8,079 nucleotides of DNA from Cytophagales bacterium (GCA_020063545.1 JAGUUF010000243.1:1-8079), one strand, 5' to 3'. Shown: positions 1-6,687, counted from the first letter of the stretch. Numbers and translations: made by a program. The notes: a model not told the origin generated them from the sequence alone.

Positions 1-656
1 CAGTTGTTAAAGTTGTCGCGACCGGCATAGTCCATCGTATGGAACATCCACAGAAAGTCAAATGCCCGCCATTGGTCATGGCGAATGGATTGAAAAGTTC
101 CAAGTTCGGCACTTACATACACAGTGCAATCGGGGTTCTTAAAACTTACTGCCCATGCAGGCAAAGGTTTCTCGCGATACTCATGGTGGCCATCGGTCTG
201 ATCCAGGTATTGCACTGCGCTTACTTGTGCACCCGAAACCACTTGTTCTTTTGCCACGGCAAGTCCTTCATCTTTAGTCAATGCTTGTCTCAGTTCGCCT
301 GTGCCCGCATTGGCCAATGCGTAATGGATATGGTGATGCATGCCCTCGCCAGCATGGCCTGAGAAATAGGCAATCTGATAAACAGGATTATCTAAAACAC
401 GAACAAGATGAACGGAATGGATGGAATCAACCGACTGAGATTGTCTGAGTTTTTCAATGGCAATCGTGGGTGAGACCGTTGATACATTGGCAGAAATAAA
501 TGCGGGCGATTTTAACAGATGGTCTCCATGCACACTGTCGATGTCGTTCCAGCTAAAAAAAAGTCCACTGATCGTCCAGCCTAAAAACTGAATGCCAATG
601 AACAAACCAAGGTAACGGTGGATTCTACGGATGAACAGGTTTTTGTTTTTGATCAT
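1..656 (-). CDS. PepSY-domain membrane protein, C-terminus cut by window edge
   Basis: The 218 visible residues open with a basic segment and a hydrophobic helix at about residues 13-35 (RYLGLFIGIQFLGWTISGLF), which suits an inner-membrane anchor. This is followed by a periplasmic portion containing PepSY-like sequence: a region around residues 64-140 and the closing FDFLWMFHTMDYAGRDNFNN at 199-218. That last motif usually precedes another membrane helix in Bacteroidota PepSY-associated proteins, and here the helix would lie beyond the window. His-rich patches occur at 101-111 (HAGEGMHHHIH) and 157-158. The ATG at 654-656 overlaps the TGA of the methyltransferase gene as ATGA, which fixes the start and suggests translational coupling. 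The family is often linked to iron or copper handling or to membrane redox partners, but the exact role here is inferred from context. No stop codon lies inside the window. Confidence 0.8.
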   Translation of the reverse strand, partial: MIKNKNLFIRRIHRYLGLFIGIQFLGWTISGLFFSWNDIDSVHGDHLLKSPAFISANVSTVSPTIAIEKLRQSQSVDSIHSVHLVRVLDNPVYQIAYFSGHAGEGMHHHIHYALANAGTGELRQALTKDEGLAVAKEQVVSGAQVSAVQYLDQTDGHHEYREKPLPAWAVSFKNPDCTVYVSAELGTFQSIRHDQWRAFDFLWMFHTMDYAGRDNFNN

Positions 657-1282
657 AGTATCTGTTTCAAGGTTCGTTGAAAACTACAGAAGACGAAGTT
701 CTGCTGCGTGCTAAAAGGTGTTATATGGGTATCTTCTATACATTTTATTCGCTTGAAGTCTTTCTCAAAGAGCGCAGACATAGAGGCTTCGGTGTATTGT
801 TTGACCTCCAGGCCACTGCATTGGTTAGGGCCTTTATCCGAAAAGGTGCCGAGAACCAAGTGGCCACCGGATTTAATGCTCTGTTTTACAATGGCAAGAT
901 ATTTTATGATTTGGATTTCTACTGTCAGGAAGTGGAAGGCTGCCCGATCATGCCAGAAATCGTATTTACGTTCAGGCTCAAAGTCCACAATGTTTTTCTC
1001 TATCCAGGTAATTGCTGCTGCCTTTTCTCCCAACCTCGCTTTCGCGCGTTCAATGGACTTAGCTGAAATATCAAGCACCGAAATATCCGAATAGCCTAAC
1101 TCCAGCAACGCATCTACCAAATGACTATCGCCACCACCAATATCAATGACGCTGGAAGTCTTCGGCAGCTTGAACAAATTAATGAAGTCAACCGAGGTAT
1201 GTGGATACGGTTGAGACCAACTAAGGTCAGATTCTGTCTTGGTTTCGTAAAGTTTTTCCCAGTGGGTTTTATGATTATGCAT
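653..1282 (-). CDS. class I SAM-dependent methyltransferase, substrate unknown
   Basis: This is a soluble protein of 209 residues with a Rossmann methyltransferase fold. Motif I is VIDIGGGDSHL at 45-55, the acidic residue that would bind the SAM ribose is D71 in VLDIS, and a family motif FWHDRAAFHFL follows at 109-119. The N-terminus HWEKLYETK (7-15) is typical of a small-methyltransferase group common in Bacteroidota. I chose the ATG at 1280-1282 because the similarity begins there. An in-frame TTG at 1336 would add 18 unconvincing residues and overlap the upstream gene. The upstream universal stress gene ends 7 bases away, and the downstream PepSY gene overlaps by 4 bases, so all three are probably co-translated. 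It lacks the Cys pattern of arsenite methyltransferases, so arsenic methylation is not supported. A role in metal or metalloid detoxification is only a guess from the neighbours. Confidence 0.85.
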   Translation of the reverse strand: MHNHKTHWEKLYETKTESDLSWSQPYPHTSVDFINLFKLPKTSSVIDIGGGDSHLVDALLELGYSDISVLDISAKSIERAKARLGEKAAAITWIEKNIVDFEPERKYDFWHDRAAFHFLTVEIQIIKYLAIVKQSIKSGGHLVLGTFSDKGPNQCSGLEVKQYTEASMSALFEKDFKRIKCIEDTHITPFSTQQNFVFCSFQRTLKQIL

Positions 1283-1289
1283 GGAACGT

Positions 1290-2114
1290 TTATTTCGTAT
1301 TGATGATAAGCACTGGCCTTTCAAACTCGCCTGCAAACTTCTCTGCCAGTCCGGATGAAAAAGCGCGGATTAAGGAGTTGCCCCCATGAGTAGTTAATAC
1401 AACCAAATCAGCATCCAAGTCCACTGCCACTTTTTTTATCCCGGCCTCCTCGTTGCAAACGGAAAATTCGATGTGGGTTTTTAATCCTTTGGTGAGTTGT
1501 TCTATTTTCCCAAGCGATACATTGGTTTCTTCGGATGTCAATGGCTTGCTAACATAGAGGAAATGGATAACGGCATTCCAGGGGTATGTTACTTGATCCA
1601 AGAACGCAAGCGCTTCCTGTTCTCTTTCTTCAAGGGTTGTGACAAAAATTACTGTCCGGATTTTGAAATCGGCAATGGCAGACTTTATGATTAACACCGG
1701 CAGATCGGCCTGACGAATCATCTGAAGGGCGCGCGAGCCTAAAAAGATCCTCCTGAGTCCGTTGACGCCATGCGATCCCATTACTATCAAATCGATAGAG
1801 AATGCAGTTGCATGCTTTTCAACCTGTTTCCAATCTTCGTCCAGTACCAAAGCCGGCTTCGCGGAAATACCTTGTTGTTCGGCCGCTCTTACCAGTTGAT
1901 CGAGCCTGGCTCTTGCCGGACCGCTGCAGTCATGGTGCTGGTGCCCGTCATGAGAACCACCTCCATGCATGGCCATATGTCCTCCTGTTGGTGCAGGGGC
2001 ATGCAAGTGAAGAAAATAAACCTCTGCATTGGTTTTTACAGCGATGGCAATGGCAACGTCCGCAGCAGTTTGAGCGCATTCTGAAAAATCTGTGGGGACA
2101 AGTATTCTCTTCAT
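1290..2114 (-). CDS. tandem universal stress protein (UspA) with His-rich insert
   Basis: This is a cytoplasmic protein of 274 residues made of two Usp domains, about 1-145 and 150-274. Domain 1 starts KRILVPTDFS and keeps the ATP-binding signature G-2x-G-9x-G-S (G113, G116, G126, S127). In domain 2 the equivalent segment is TTHGGNSLIRAFSSG (241-255), which lacks the first Gly and has G/S reversed, so only domain 1 is likely to bind nucleotide. The odd feature is an insert after the second beta strand of domain 1, residues 36-63, with eight His, two Met and a Cys, including HDGHQHH. This looks like a metal-binding loop and is not part of the usual Usp fold. I prefer the ATG at 2112-2114, since an in-frame TTG at 2121-2123 would add only three residues before the domain. 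It starts 27 bases after the oxidase stop. Confidence 0.9.
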   Translation of the reverse strand: MKRILVPTDFSECAQTAADVAIAIAVKTNAEVYFLHLHAPAPTGGHMAMHGGGSHDGHQHHDCSGPARARLDQLVRAAEQQGISAKPALVLDEDWKQVEKHATAFSIDLIVMGSHGVNGLRRIFLGSRALQMIRQADLPVLIIKSAIADFKIRTVIFVTTLEEREQEALAFLDQVTYPWNAVIHFLYVSKPLTSEETNVSLGKIEQLTKGLKTHIEFSVCNEEAGIKKVAVDLDADLVVLTTHGGNSLIRAFSSGLAEKFAGEFERPVLIINTK

Positions 2115-2141
2115 TCTATTCAAATTTGTATTGATGTTGGA

Positions 2142-4508
2142 TTACCACAATACCGTTAGCCCAGCACCATACTTATAATCCGAATCATAAGACGCGTGAA
2201 TATAAAATCGTTTGGCAATGTTATAGTCAAAATCAATGTTGTACTCCCAATCTGAGTTGCCCACCAGGCTTAACCTCAATCGTTTGGTAATCGGCATATC
2301 ATTTCGGGAAAGCTGAAAACGAACTTCGCCCCGGTGATCCACCCTGAATTCAGAAAGAACAAACATGGGGAGCAAATAGCGTACGCCTATGACGCCAACT
2401 TTGCGGTTCACTTGCTTTCCGTCTTCAGTGACCTGAAAAGTATTCCGGATGTCCGCGCCTATAAATGCTGATAAGAATTGCCTCTTGTCGAGGAAGCGCT
2501 GGTAGTCAGGTTGAAATTCGTATTTGCTTTTGTAGTTCACCCGGTAGGTCGATCCAAGAATCCCTTTGTTTCCTACGATGTTGGCAAAACCAAACACGGC
2601 ATCGGAGGCTATTTTTGTCTGGCCCCACAAGTACAATGCGCGGTCTTCCTTAAAAACTTTCTTTTGATCCTTCGCGGTAACCTGCGTATTTGGAGACGAG
2701 TTTTCATAGCTCACCACACGCGCCATGCCGGCCATCATGTGATAGAGAATGTGACAATGGAAGAACCAGTCTTTTTCTTCGTTGGCATAAAACTCAATCG
2801 TAACGGTTTCCATCGGGGCGATGTCGAAGGTGTGTTTCATGGGCGAGTATTCACCTTGTGCATTTAGGAAACGGAAGAAATGACCGTGTAAATGCAGTGG
2901 ATGGCGCATCATGGTATTGTTCACCAAAATCATTCGCACATTTTCTCCTTTGCGTATTACTATTTTATCAGATTGTGATAGTGTTTTGTTGTCGAACGAC
3001 CACACATAGCGAATCATGTTACCGGTAAGGCTGAGTTTGATTTCGCGCATGGGTAGTTTGTCGTTCAGTACCGTTGGCGTTGGTGAGCGGAGCATATCAT
3101 AGGTTAAGGTGACTTCGCTTTGATCACCCATGTTCATCTTGTCCATGTTCATTTTAGACATGTCCATGTTGCTCATTGCTGTGTCTTGTGGCATAATCAT
3201 CGTGGAGTCCATGTTCATTTCCATCATGGAGGTAGTATCCATTTTCATATCCATCATTGAAGTATCCTTGGATATGTCTTTCATAGAGGAGTCATTCTTC
3301 ATATCCATGTTTTCCATCTTCATATCACCCATATCATGGCCTTTGTGTGCGCCATCCATTTTCATTCCTTTCATGTTGCTCATGTCCATGCCGGCCATAT
3401 TGCCCATATTATTCATATCGCGCATCATGGCAAAGTAGTCGAGCTTAGGCAGCGTGGGTGCGTTCATCTTCATGCCGTTTCCAAAATAAAGCGAAGCATA
3501 GCCGGAAATATCCTGTGCGGTCGCCCGGAATTCGTACGCCATGCCGTCATCGGGAATTTTAATTTCTATATCGTAAGTTTCGGCAATGGCCACTAGTATC
3601 TTATCCACCTCAACCGGCTGTACGGCAATGCCATCAGCGGCCACCAATTTCATTTTGCCACCGGCATATTGCACCCAGTGGTATGACGATGCACTGCCGT
3701 TGATGATGCGCAGCCGCAGTGAATCGCCCGGCTTCGCATCAGTAAAAATATGGTCCGATTTTCCGTTGATGAATAAGCGGTTGTAGTACACATCCGAAAC
3801 GTCCATGGCAGGCATGCGCATCCACTCGGTTTTGGCGCGGTCTTTCAGGTAGCCTTTGGCCAGCGCCTCGCCCCAGCTTTGCACTGAATTCTTTTTGATC
3901 GCATAGTAATCGAGGCCGCGCTTCAAATTGCGCAACACTTCGTGGGGATTTTCATCCGTCCAGTCGCTGAGCATAATCACGTGTTCTTTCATACTTGCTG
4001 ATTCATTCCAACCACGTGGATGAATAACAATTGAGCCATAGATACCGGATTGCTCTTGCAGCATAGTGTGGGAGTGGTACCAGTATGTTCCCGTTTGGAT
4101 AAGCGGAAATTTAAATATGTGTGTCTGGCCTGCCTTTATGGGTGCGGTAGTCAGGTAGGGCACACCGTCTTCTTCGTTGGGCAGCAGTAAGCCGTGCCAG
4201 TGAATGGATGTTTCTTCGTTCTTCAGTTTGTTGTGTACGCGAATGATGGCAGTATCGCCCTCGTTGAAGTGAAGTACCGGCCCCGGTATGCCCCCGTTGA
4301 TGGCCATACCCATTTTTTCTTTGCCAGTATAGTTTACCATCAGGTGGTCAATGTAGAGATCATACTCTACACGCTTGCCGGGTGCGGTGGGCTTTTTATC
4401 GTGCATGTTGTTATGCTGAGCCAGCAAAGGCATGTATGCTGCAACAGTAAGCAGCATACAAACCCCGATGGAAGAAAGAATTACTTTTTTTGCTGGTTTA
4501 ATGATCAT
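2142..4508 (-). CDS. multicopper oxidase, CopA-like, with Met-rich insert and C-terminal beta-barrel-like domain
   Basis: This exported protein of 788 residues probably oxidises Cu(I) to Cu(II) in the cell envelope. A Sec-type signal peptide covers about 1-31 and has KK instead of a twin arginine. Cupredoxin domains follow. All copper-ligand motifs are present: HWHG (103-106), HSH (145-147), HPLHLH (536-541) and HCHILYHMMAGM (584-595), giving the full type 1, 2 and 3 set. Residues 361-460 form a Met-rich insert with 33 Met, a probable copper-loading region. After the last cupredoxin domain (about residue 600), residues 616-788 alternate polar and hydrophobic residues, contain GVIGVRYLLPMFVLSEFRVD and end in a terminal Trp, like a small outer-membrane barrel related to CopB/PcoB. 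The start overlaps the lipoprotein stop by 11 bases. The oxidase call is firm. The barrel assignment is inference from pattern. Confidence 0.95.
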   Translation of the reverse strand: MIIKPAKKVILSSIGVCMLLTVAAYMPLLAQHNNMHDKKPTAPGKRVEYDLYIDHLMVNYTGKEKMGMAINGGIPGPVLHFNEGDTAIIRVHNKLKNEETSIHWHGLLLPNEEDGVPYLTTAPIKAGQTHIFKFPLIQTGTYWYHSHTMLQEQSGIYGSIVIHPRGWNESASMKEHVIMLSDWTDENPHEVLRNLKRGLDYYAIKKNSVQSWGEALAKGYLKDRAKTEWMRMPAMDVSDVYYNRLFINGKSDHIFTDAKPGDSLRLRIINGSASSYHWVQYAGGKMKLVAADGIAVQPVEVDKILVAIAETYDIEIKIPDDGMAYEFRATAQDISGYASLYFGNGMKMNAPTLPKLDYFAMMRDMNNMGNMAGMDMSNMKGMKMDGAHKGHDMGDMKMENMDMKNDSSMKDISKDTSMMDMKMDTTSMMEMNMDSTMIMPQDTAMSNMDMSKMNMDKMNMGDQSEVTLTYDMLRSPTPTVLNDKLPMREIKLSLTGNMIRYVWSFDNKTLSQSDKIVIRKGENVRMILVNNTMMRHPLHLHGHFFRFLNAQGEYSPMKHTFDIAPMETVTIEFYANEEKDWFFHCHILYHMMAGMARVVSYENSSPNTQVTAKDQKKVFKEDRALYLWGQTKIASDAVFGFANIVGNKGILGSTYRVNYKSKYEFQPDYQRFLDKRQFLSAFIGADIRNTFQVTEDGKQVNRKVGVIGVRYLLPMFVLSEFRVDHRGEVRFQLSRNDMPITKRLRLSLVGNSDWEYNIDFDYNIAKRFYIHASYDSDYKYGAGLTVLW
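3129..3428 (-). repeat. Met-rich low-complexity segment inside the oxidase
   Basis: These 100 codons (residues 361-460 of the oxidase) encode 33 Met together with Asp, Asn, Ser, Lys and Thr in degenerate units such as MKMD, NMDM, KMNM and MDST. The coding strand is correspondingly full of ATGGA and ATGAA repeats. Met-rich inserts in CueO and PcoA relatives bind Cu(I). This one is longer than the CueO insert as I remember it. The repeated DNA would be prone to length change by slippage. Confidence 0.85.
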
Positions 4509-4713
4509 GCCCTTTCATTTCTGTGGAGTCCATCTTTTGCATTTCAGTGGAATCCATTTCCATTTCATCGTGGTCATGACCGGTAGTGTCACCCGCTGCG
4601 TGCTCGTGTTCTTCGGTGCTTTGTTCTTTCTTGCCTCCGCAACCAACAACGAACATTGAGGAGACGAATAATCCTGAAACCAGGATAGCGATTGCTAAAA
4701 TTGATTTTTTCAT
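4498..4713 (-). CDS. small His/Met-rich lipoprotein, putative envelope metal buffer
   Basis: This protein of 71 residues begins MKKSILAIAILVSGLF and reaches a lipobox-like VVGC with the lipid-attachment Cys at 25. The mature part has only about 47 residues, mostly Glu, Asp, His, Met and Thr: HEHAAGDTTGHDHDEMEM, then two copies of MDSTEM and a final GHDH. It has no recognisable fold and is probably disordered and metal binding. The start is the ATG at 4711-4713. A longer in-frame reading back to 4833 runs into the DUF2231 gene and would bury the signal peptide. The stop lies inside the start of the oxidase gene (11-base overlap), so the two products are likely made together. A role as copper buffer or chaperone feeding the oxidase is inferred from composition and this coupling. 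I do not recognise a named family. Confidence 0.85.
   Translation of the reverse strand: MKKSILAIAILVSGLFVSSMFVVGCGGKKEQSTEEHEHAAGDTTGHDHDEMEMDSTEMQKMDSTEMKGHDH
4516..4557 (-). repeat. tandem 24-base repeat in the lipoprotein gene
   Basis: The 18 bases at 4516-4533 and at 4540-4557 differ at only two positions and are offset by 24 bases. They encode the two MDSTEM units of the lipoprotein. An 11-base piece of it (GTGGAGTCCAT on the plus strand, 4523-4533) recurs exactly in the oxidase Met-rich insert at 3202-3212, where it also encodes MDST. Confidence 0.75.
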
Positions 4714-4738
4714 AGTTATGATTTTTAGGTTAAGAATT

Positions 4739-5395
4739 TCAATGTTTATGTTCCATTTCCAGGTACTTGCCTTGCGGGCCAATGCCTTCGATATGGACCA
4801 GTTGTGAACCGTAATGCCCTGCACGCGAAACACTGTAAGCCGACACTACCAGCACAGCGGCCACAACAACTGCTGCCCATCGAGTGCCCTTAAATACAAA
4901 CAAATTGACGATCTGCAACAGCAGCGCTACGATGCCGGAATTAATAGTCCAGTCGGCCCACTTATCGTGCTGATCTAATACAAGTTGTGCGTGCTCACTG
5001 ATACCATGCGTATGAGGGTGGAAATTTTTACTGGCAAACCAGGCTGCCAATACCCCTGCAAAAAGAATGGCCGCGATGATCCATGAAATTTCTTTCTTCA
5101 TGAAATATAGGTTGAGTAGTTGGATGCCTGCTGCTACAATAATCAGCACAATAGCAAAGTGCACAATGAGAGGGTGCAGCGTGGGGAAATCAGCAAGGTC
5201 AGCCGTTACTTTCTTTTCATCGTGAGCCATCCCTTCGTCATGATGGTGAACGGTGTCTCCTGCAACATGCTGTTGTGCCATAGCGATGGAGTCGGCTGTT
5301 TTTACAGAATCTTTCTTATGCTTCTTTCCATCATGGCCAAACCCGGAAGAAATTGTTATGAGCAGCACAAGCGTACTTGCAATAATTGTTTTCAT
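4739..5395 (-). CDS. DUF2231 membrane protein with exported His-rich N-terminus
   Basis: This protein of 218 residues has a signal peptide (about 1-20) followed by a His/Lys/Asp-rich stretch (21-63) that includes HDGKKHKK and VHHHDEGMAHDEKK. The DUF2231 core follows, with LHPLIVHFAIVL at 73-84 and about four membrane helices near 76-98, 103-121, 150-168 and 172-189. A His-containing loop HPHTHGISEHAQ sits between helices 2 and 3. The family's closing motif is present as AGHYGSQLVHIEG (192-204). The function of DUF2231 is unknown. Members in Bacteroidota often sit beside metal or cytochrome genes, and the His pairs at helix ends could be metal or haem ligands. The His-rich segment should lie outside the inner membrane and resembles the lipoprotein encoded 25 bases downstream. 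The nuclease-like gene ends 23 bases upstream. Confidence 0.85.
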   Translation of the reverse strand: MKTIIASTLVLLITISSGFGHDGKKHKKDSVKTADSIAMAQQHVAGDTVHHHDEGMAHDEKKVTADLADFPTLHPLIVHFAIVLIIVAAGIQLLNLYFMKKEISWIIAAILFAGVLAAWFASKNFHPHTHGISEHAQLVLDQHDKWADWTINSGIVALLLQIVNLFVFKGTRWAAVVVAAVLVVSAYSVSRAGHYGSQLVHIEGIGPQGKYLEMEHKH

Positions 5396-5418
5396 GGTAG
5401 TTAAGTTAGTTTAGGTTG

Positions 5419-6663
5419 TTAGGAAATTGTTTTAGAAATTTTTTCTAAGATCATGTGACTGTCGCCAAACTTGCAAAGAGCATCACAGTGCTCCCGTAAG
5501 TCTGAAAAAAGAATATATTTTATAAGTACCTGACTTTTCTTGATCGATGGCCGGCTCAGTTGAAGAAGCACATCCTTTTCACGCTTGTCAGGAATAATAA
5601 TGAATAGGGATGAACTGTGATCCGGCAACGAAAAGGCCAGATCGCTTAATCGAAGAATACCCGAGTAGATAGAGGTACTTTTTTCAACTTCGAATGCGCA
5701 CACTACTTTATTGGTGCCCCTTTCAAACCAGATCACATCGATCAATTGTATCGTGCTTAGCGTTTCTTTATCAATGCTCAGCGTGGGAAACTGACCAAGG
5801 CTGATGAATGAAAAGTTAATCTCCCCATAACATTTACTTCGGTCGTTGCTGGCTGTAATGGGATCGTACCCCAGTGCTTTGCCCACCTTCAGGAGATGGA
5901 ATTGCATTTCGGTATGAAGGTCTTCTTCATGCTTCTCATCTAGCACCTCTTTGTGACGCTTGTCATACTGCTTCAAAAGTTTGGTTTTCTCGTCTTCCGA
6001 TATTACCTGTCCTTCGATAATAATATTACGCATACCGACTTCATACAGTAGTCCTGCAATTGCTCCCAGGTCATTTGAAAGCTGACTTTTGTTCTCCTCA
6101 TTTGATCTGAGAATCACATCGCGCATTTTTAAGTACTCTGTCCAACTACCCAACTTTTTATTATCCCGAAATAAATAATTGAAGCCATTTACAATTGCTG
6201 TGTTAAATGGAGGCATAAGCGTGGGGTGTAGAAAGTATAAAATGCTGGCAACGGCAGGCCCCAGACCTTTAATTTTAAGCGCATCAAGTTTAATAATTTC
6301 GCGAATAATTTGTTCCTCTTTCGTGGCACTGTAGCAGTTTTCAAGGAACTGGCCAAATGCGCGTTTGTTGTTTTGGTTTTCGTAAATATCCGGGATCCGC
6401 ATTTTAGGTTTCCAATAAAATGGATGTGCTGCCCCTTCAAATACCTGTTTTTGCTCGGTGATGGCATTGAGGACAAATTCGAGGGATGATCCCTTAAAAT
6501 CATTTCCAAATTTTTCGTTTTTAATATCTTCGATGACTTGAAGCACACCTCGTTTGATAGCCCGGAATGCTTTCAATCTCTCTTCGTTGCCGATAAACCA
6601 CGTGTTATAAACCGAAGCTGGATCGTGCTTGTAAGATTTAATGATGTCAGGTAATGATTCCAT
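5419..6663 (-). CDS. HhH (DNA-glycosylase-like) plus PD-(D/E)xK nuclease-like protein
   Basis: This is a predicted cytoplasmic protein of 414 residues with no signal peptide. The helical N-terminal half contains KIKGLGPAVASILYFL (130-145), a helix-hairpin-helix, followed by PPFNTAIVNGF (151-161). The order matches HhH-GPD base-excision glycosylases (GVGP...PVDTHV), but the catalytic Asp position holds N154 and the usual His is A156, so it may recognise DNA without glycosylase activity. A charged linker (220-250) leads to a C-terminal domain with HTEMQFHLLKVGKALGYD (250-267), then QLIDVIWF (D309) and CAFEVEKSTSIYSGILRLSDL (322-342, split E325-V-E327). This is a restriction-endonuclease-like core with an ExE site. 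I recognise the C-terminal pattern from uncharacterised restriction-like proteins but not a named gene. It is 24 bases from the upstream gene and 23 from the downstream one, so it is embedded in the metal operon. Function unproven. Confidence 0.75.
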   Translation of the reverse strand: MESLPDIIKSYKHDPASVYNTWFIGNEERLKAFRAIKRGVLQVIEDIKNEKFGNDFKGSSLEFVLNAITEQKQVFEGAAHPFYWKPKMRIPDIYENQNNKRAFGQFLENCYSATKEEQIIREIIKLDALKIKGLGPAVASILYFLHPTLMPPFNTAIVNGFNYLFRDNKKLGSWTEYLKMRDVILRSNEENKSQLSNDLGAIAGLLYEVGMRNIIIEGQVISEDEKTKLLKQYDKRHKEVLDEKHEEDLHTEMQFHLLKVGKALGYDPITASNDRSKCYGEINFSFISLGQFPTLSIDKETLSTIQLIDVIWFERGTNKVVCAFEVEKSTSIYSGILRLSDLAFSLPDHSSSLFIIIPDKREKDVLLQLSRPSIKKSQVLIKYILFSDLREHCDALCKFGDSHMILEKISKTIS

Positions 6664-6687
6664 ACGACTTGTGGTTTTTTTGTTGCT

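Noticed and set aside
39..362. Plus-strand reading frame of 107 codons near the left edge
   Set aside because: It is antisense to the PepSY gene, whose frame gives recognisable protein; the plus-strand product has no domain pattern.
653..1282. Arsenite methyltransferase (ArsM) identity
   Set aside because: The protein is short and lacks the conserved Cys set needed to bind arsenite; only generic methyltransferase motifs are visible.
1283..1336. Longer methyltransferase start at TTG 1336
   Set aside because: It would overlap the Usp gene by 47 bases and add residues before the point where family similarity begins.
2478..2867. Plus-strand reading frame of 129 codons, with similar ones at 1770-2134, 4194-4586, 6997-7364 and 7706-8005
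   Set aside because: All are antisense shadows of well-supported minus-strand genes and lack recognisable motifs.
3129..3428. CRISPR-like or satellite repeat array
   Set aside because: The repeats are codon-scale, irregular and in frame, and are explained by Met-rich coding sequence.
4714..4833. Longer lipoprotein frame starting at 4833
   Set aside because: The extension overlaps the DUF2231 gene and would place 40 residues before a clear lipoprotein signal peptide.
5396..5418. Terminator or promoter between the nuclease-like and DUF2231 genes
   Set aside because: The 23 bases contain no inverted repeat with a T-run and no recognisable promoter elements.
6189..6548. Second minus-strand frame of 119 codons inside the nuclease gene
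   Set aside because: It is an out-of-frame shadow; the main frame carries the HhH and nuclease motifs throughout, so it is not evidence of a frameshift.
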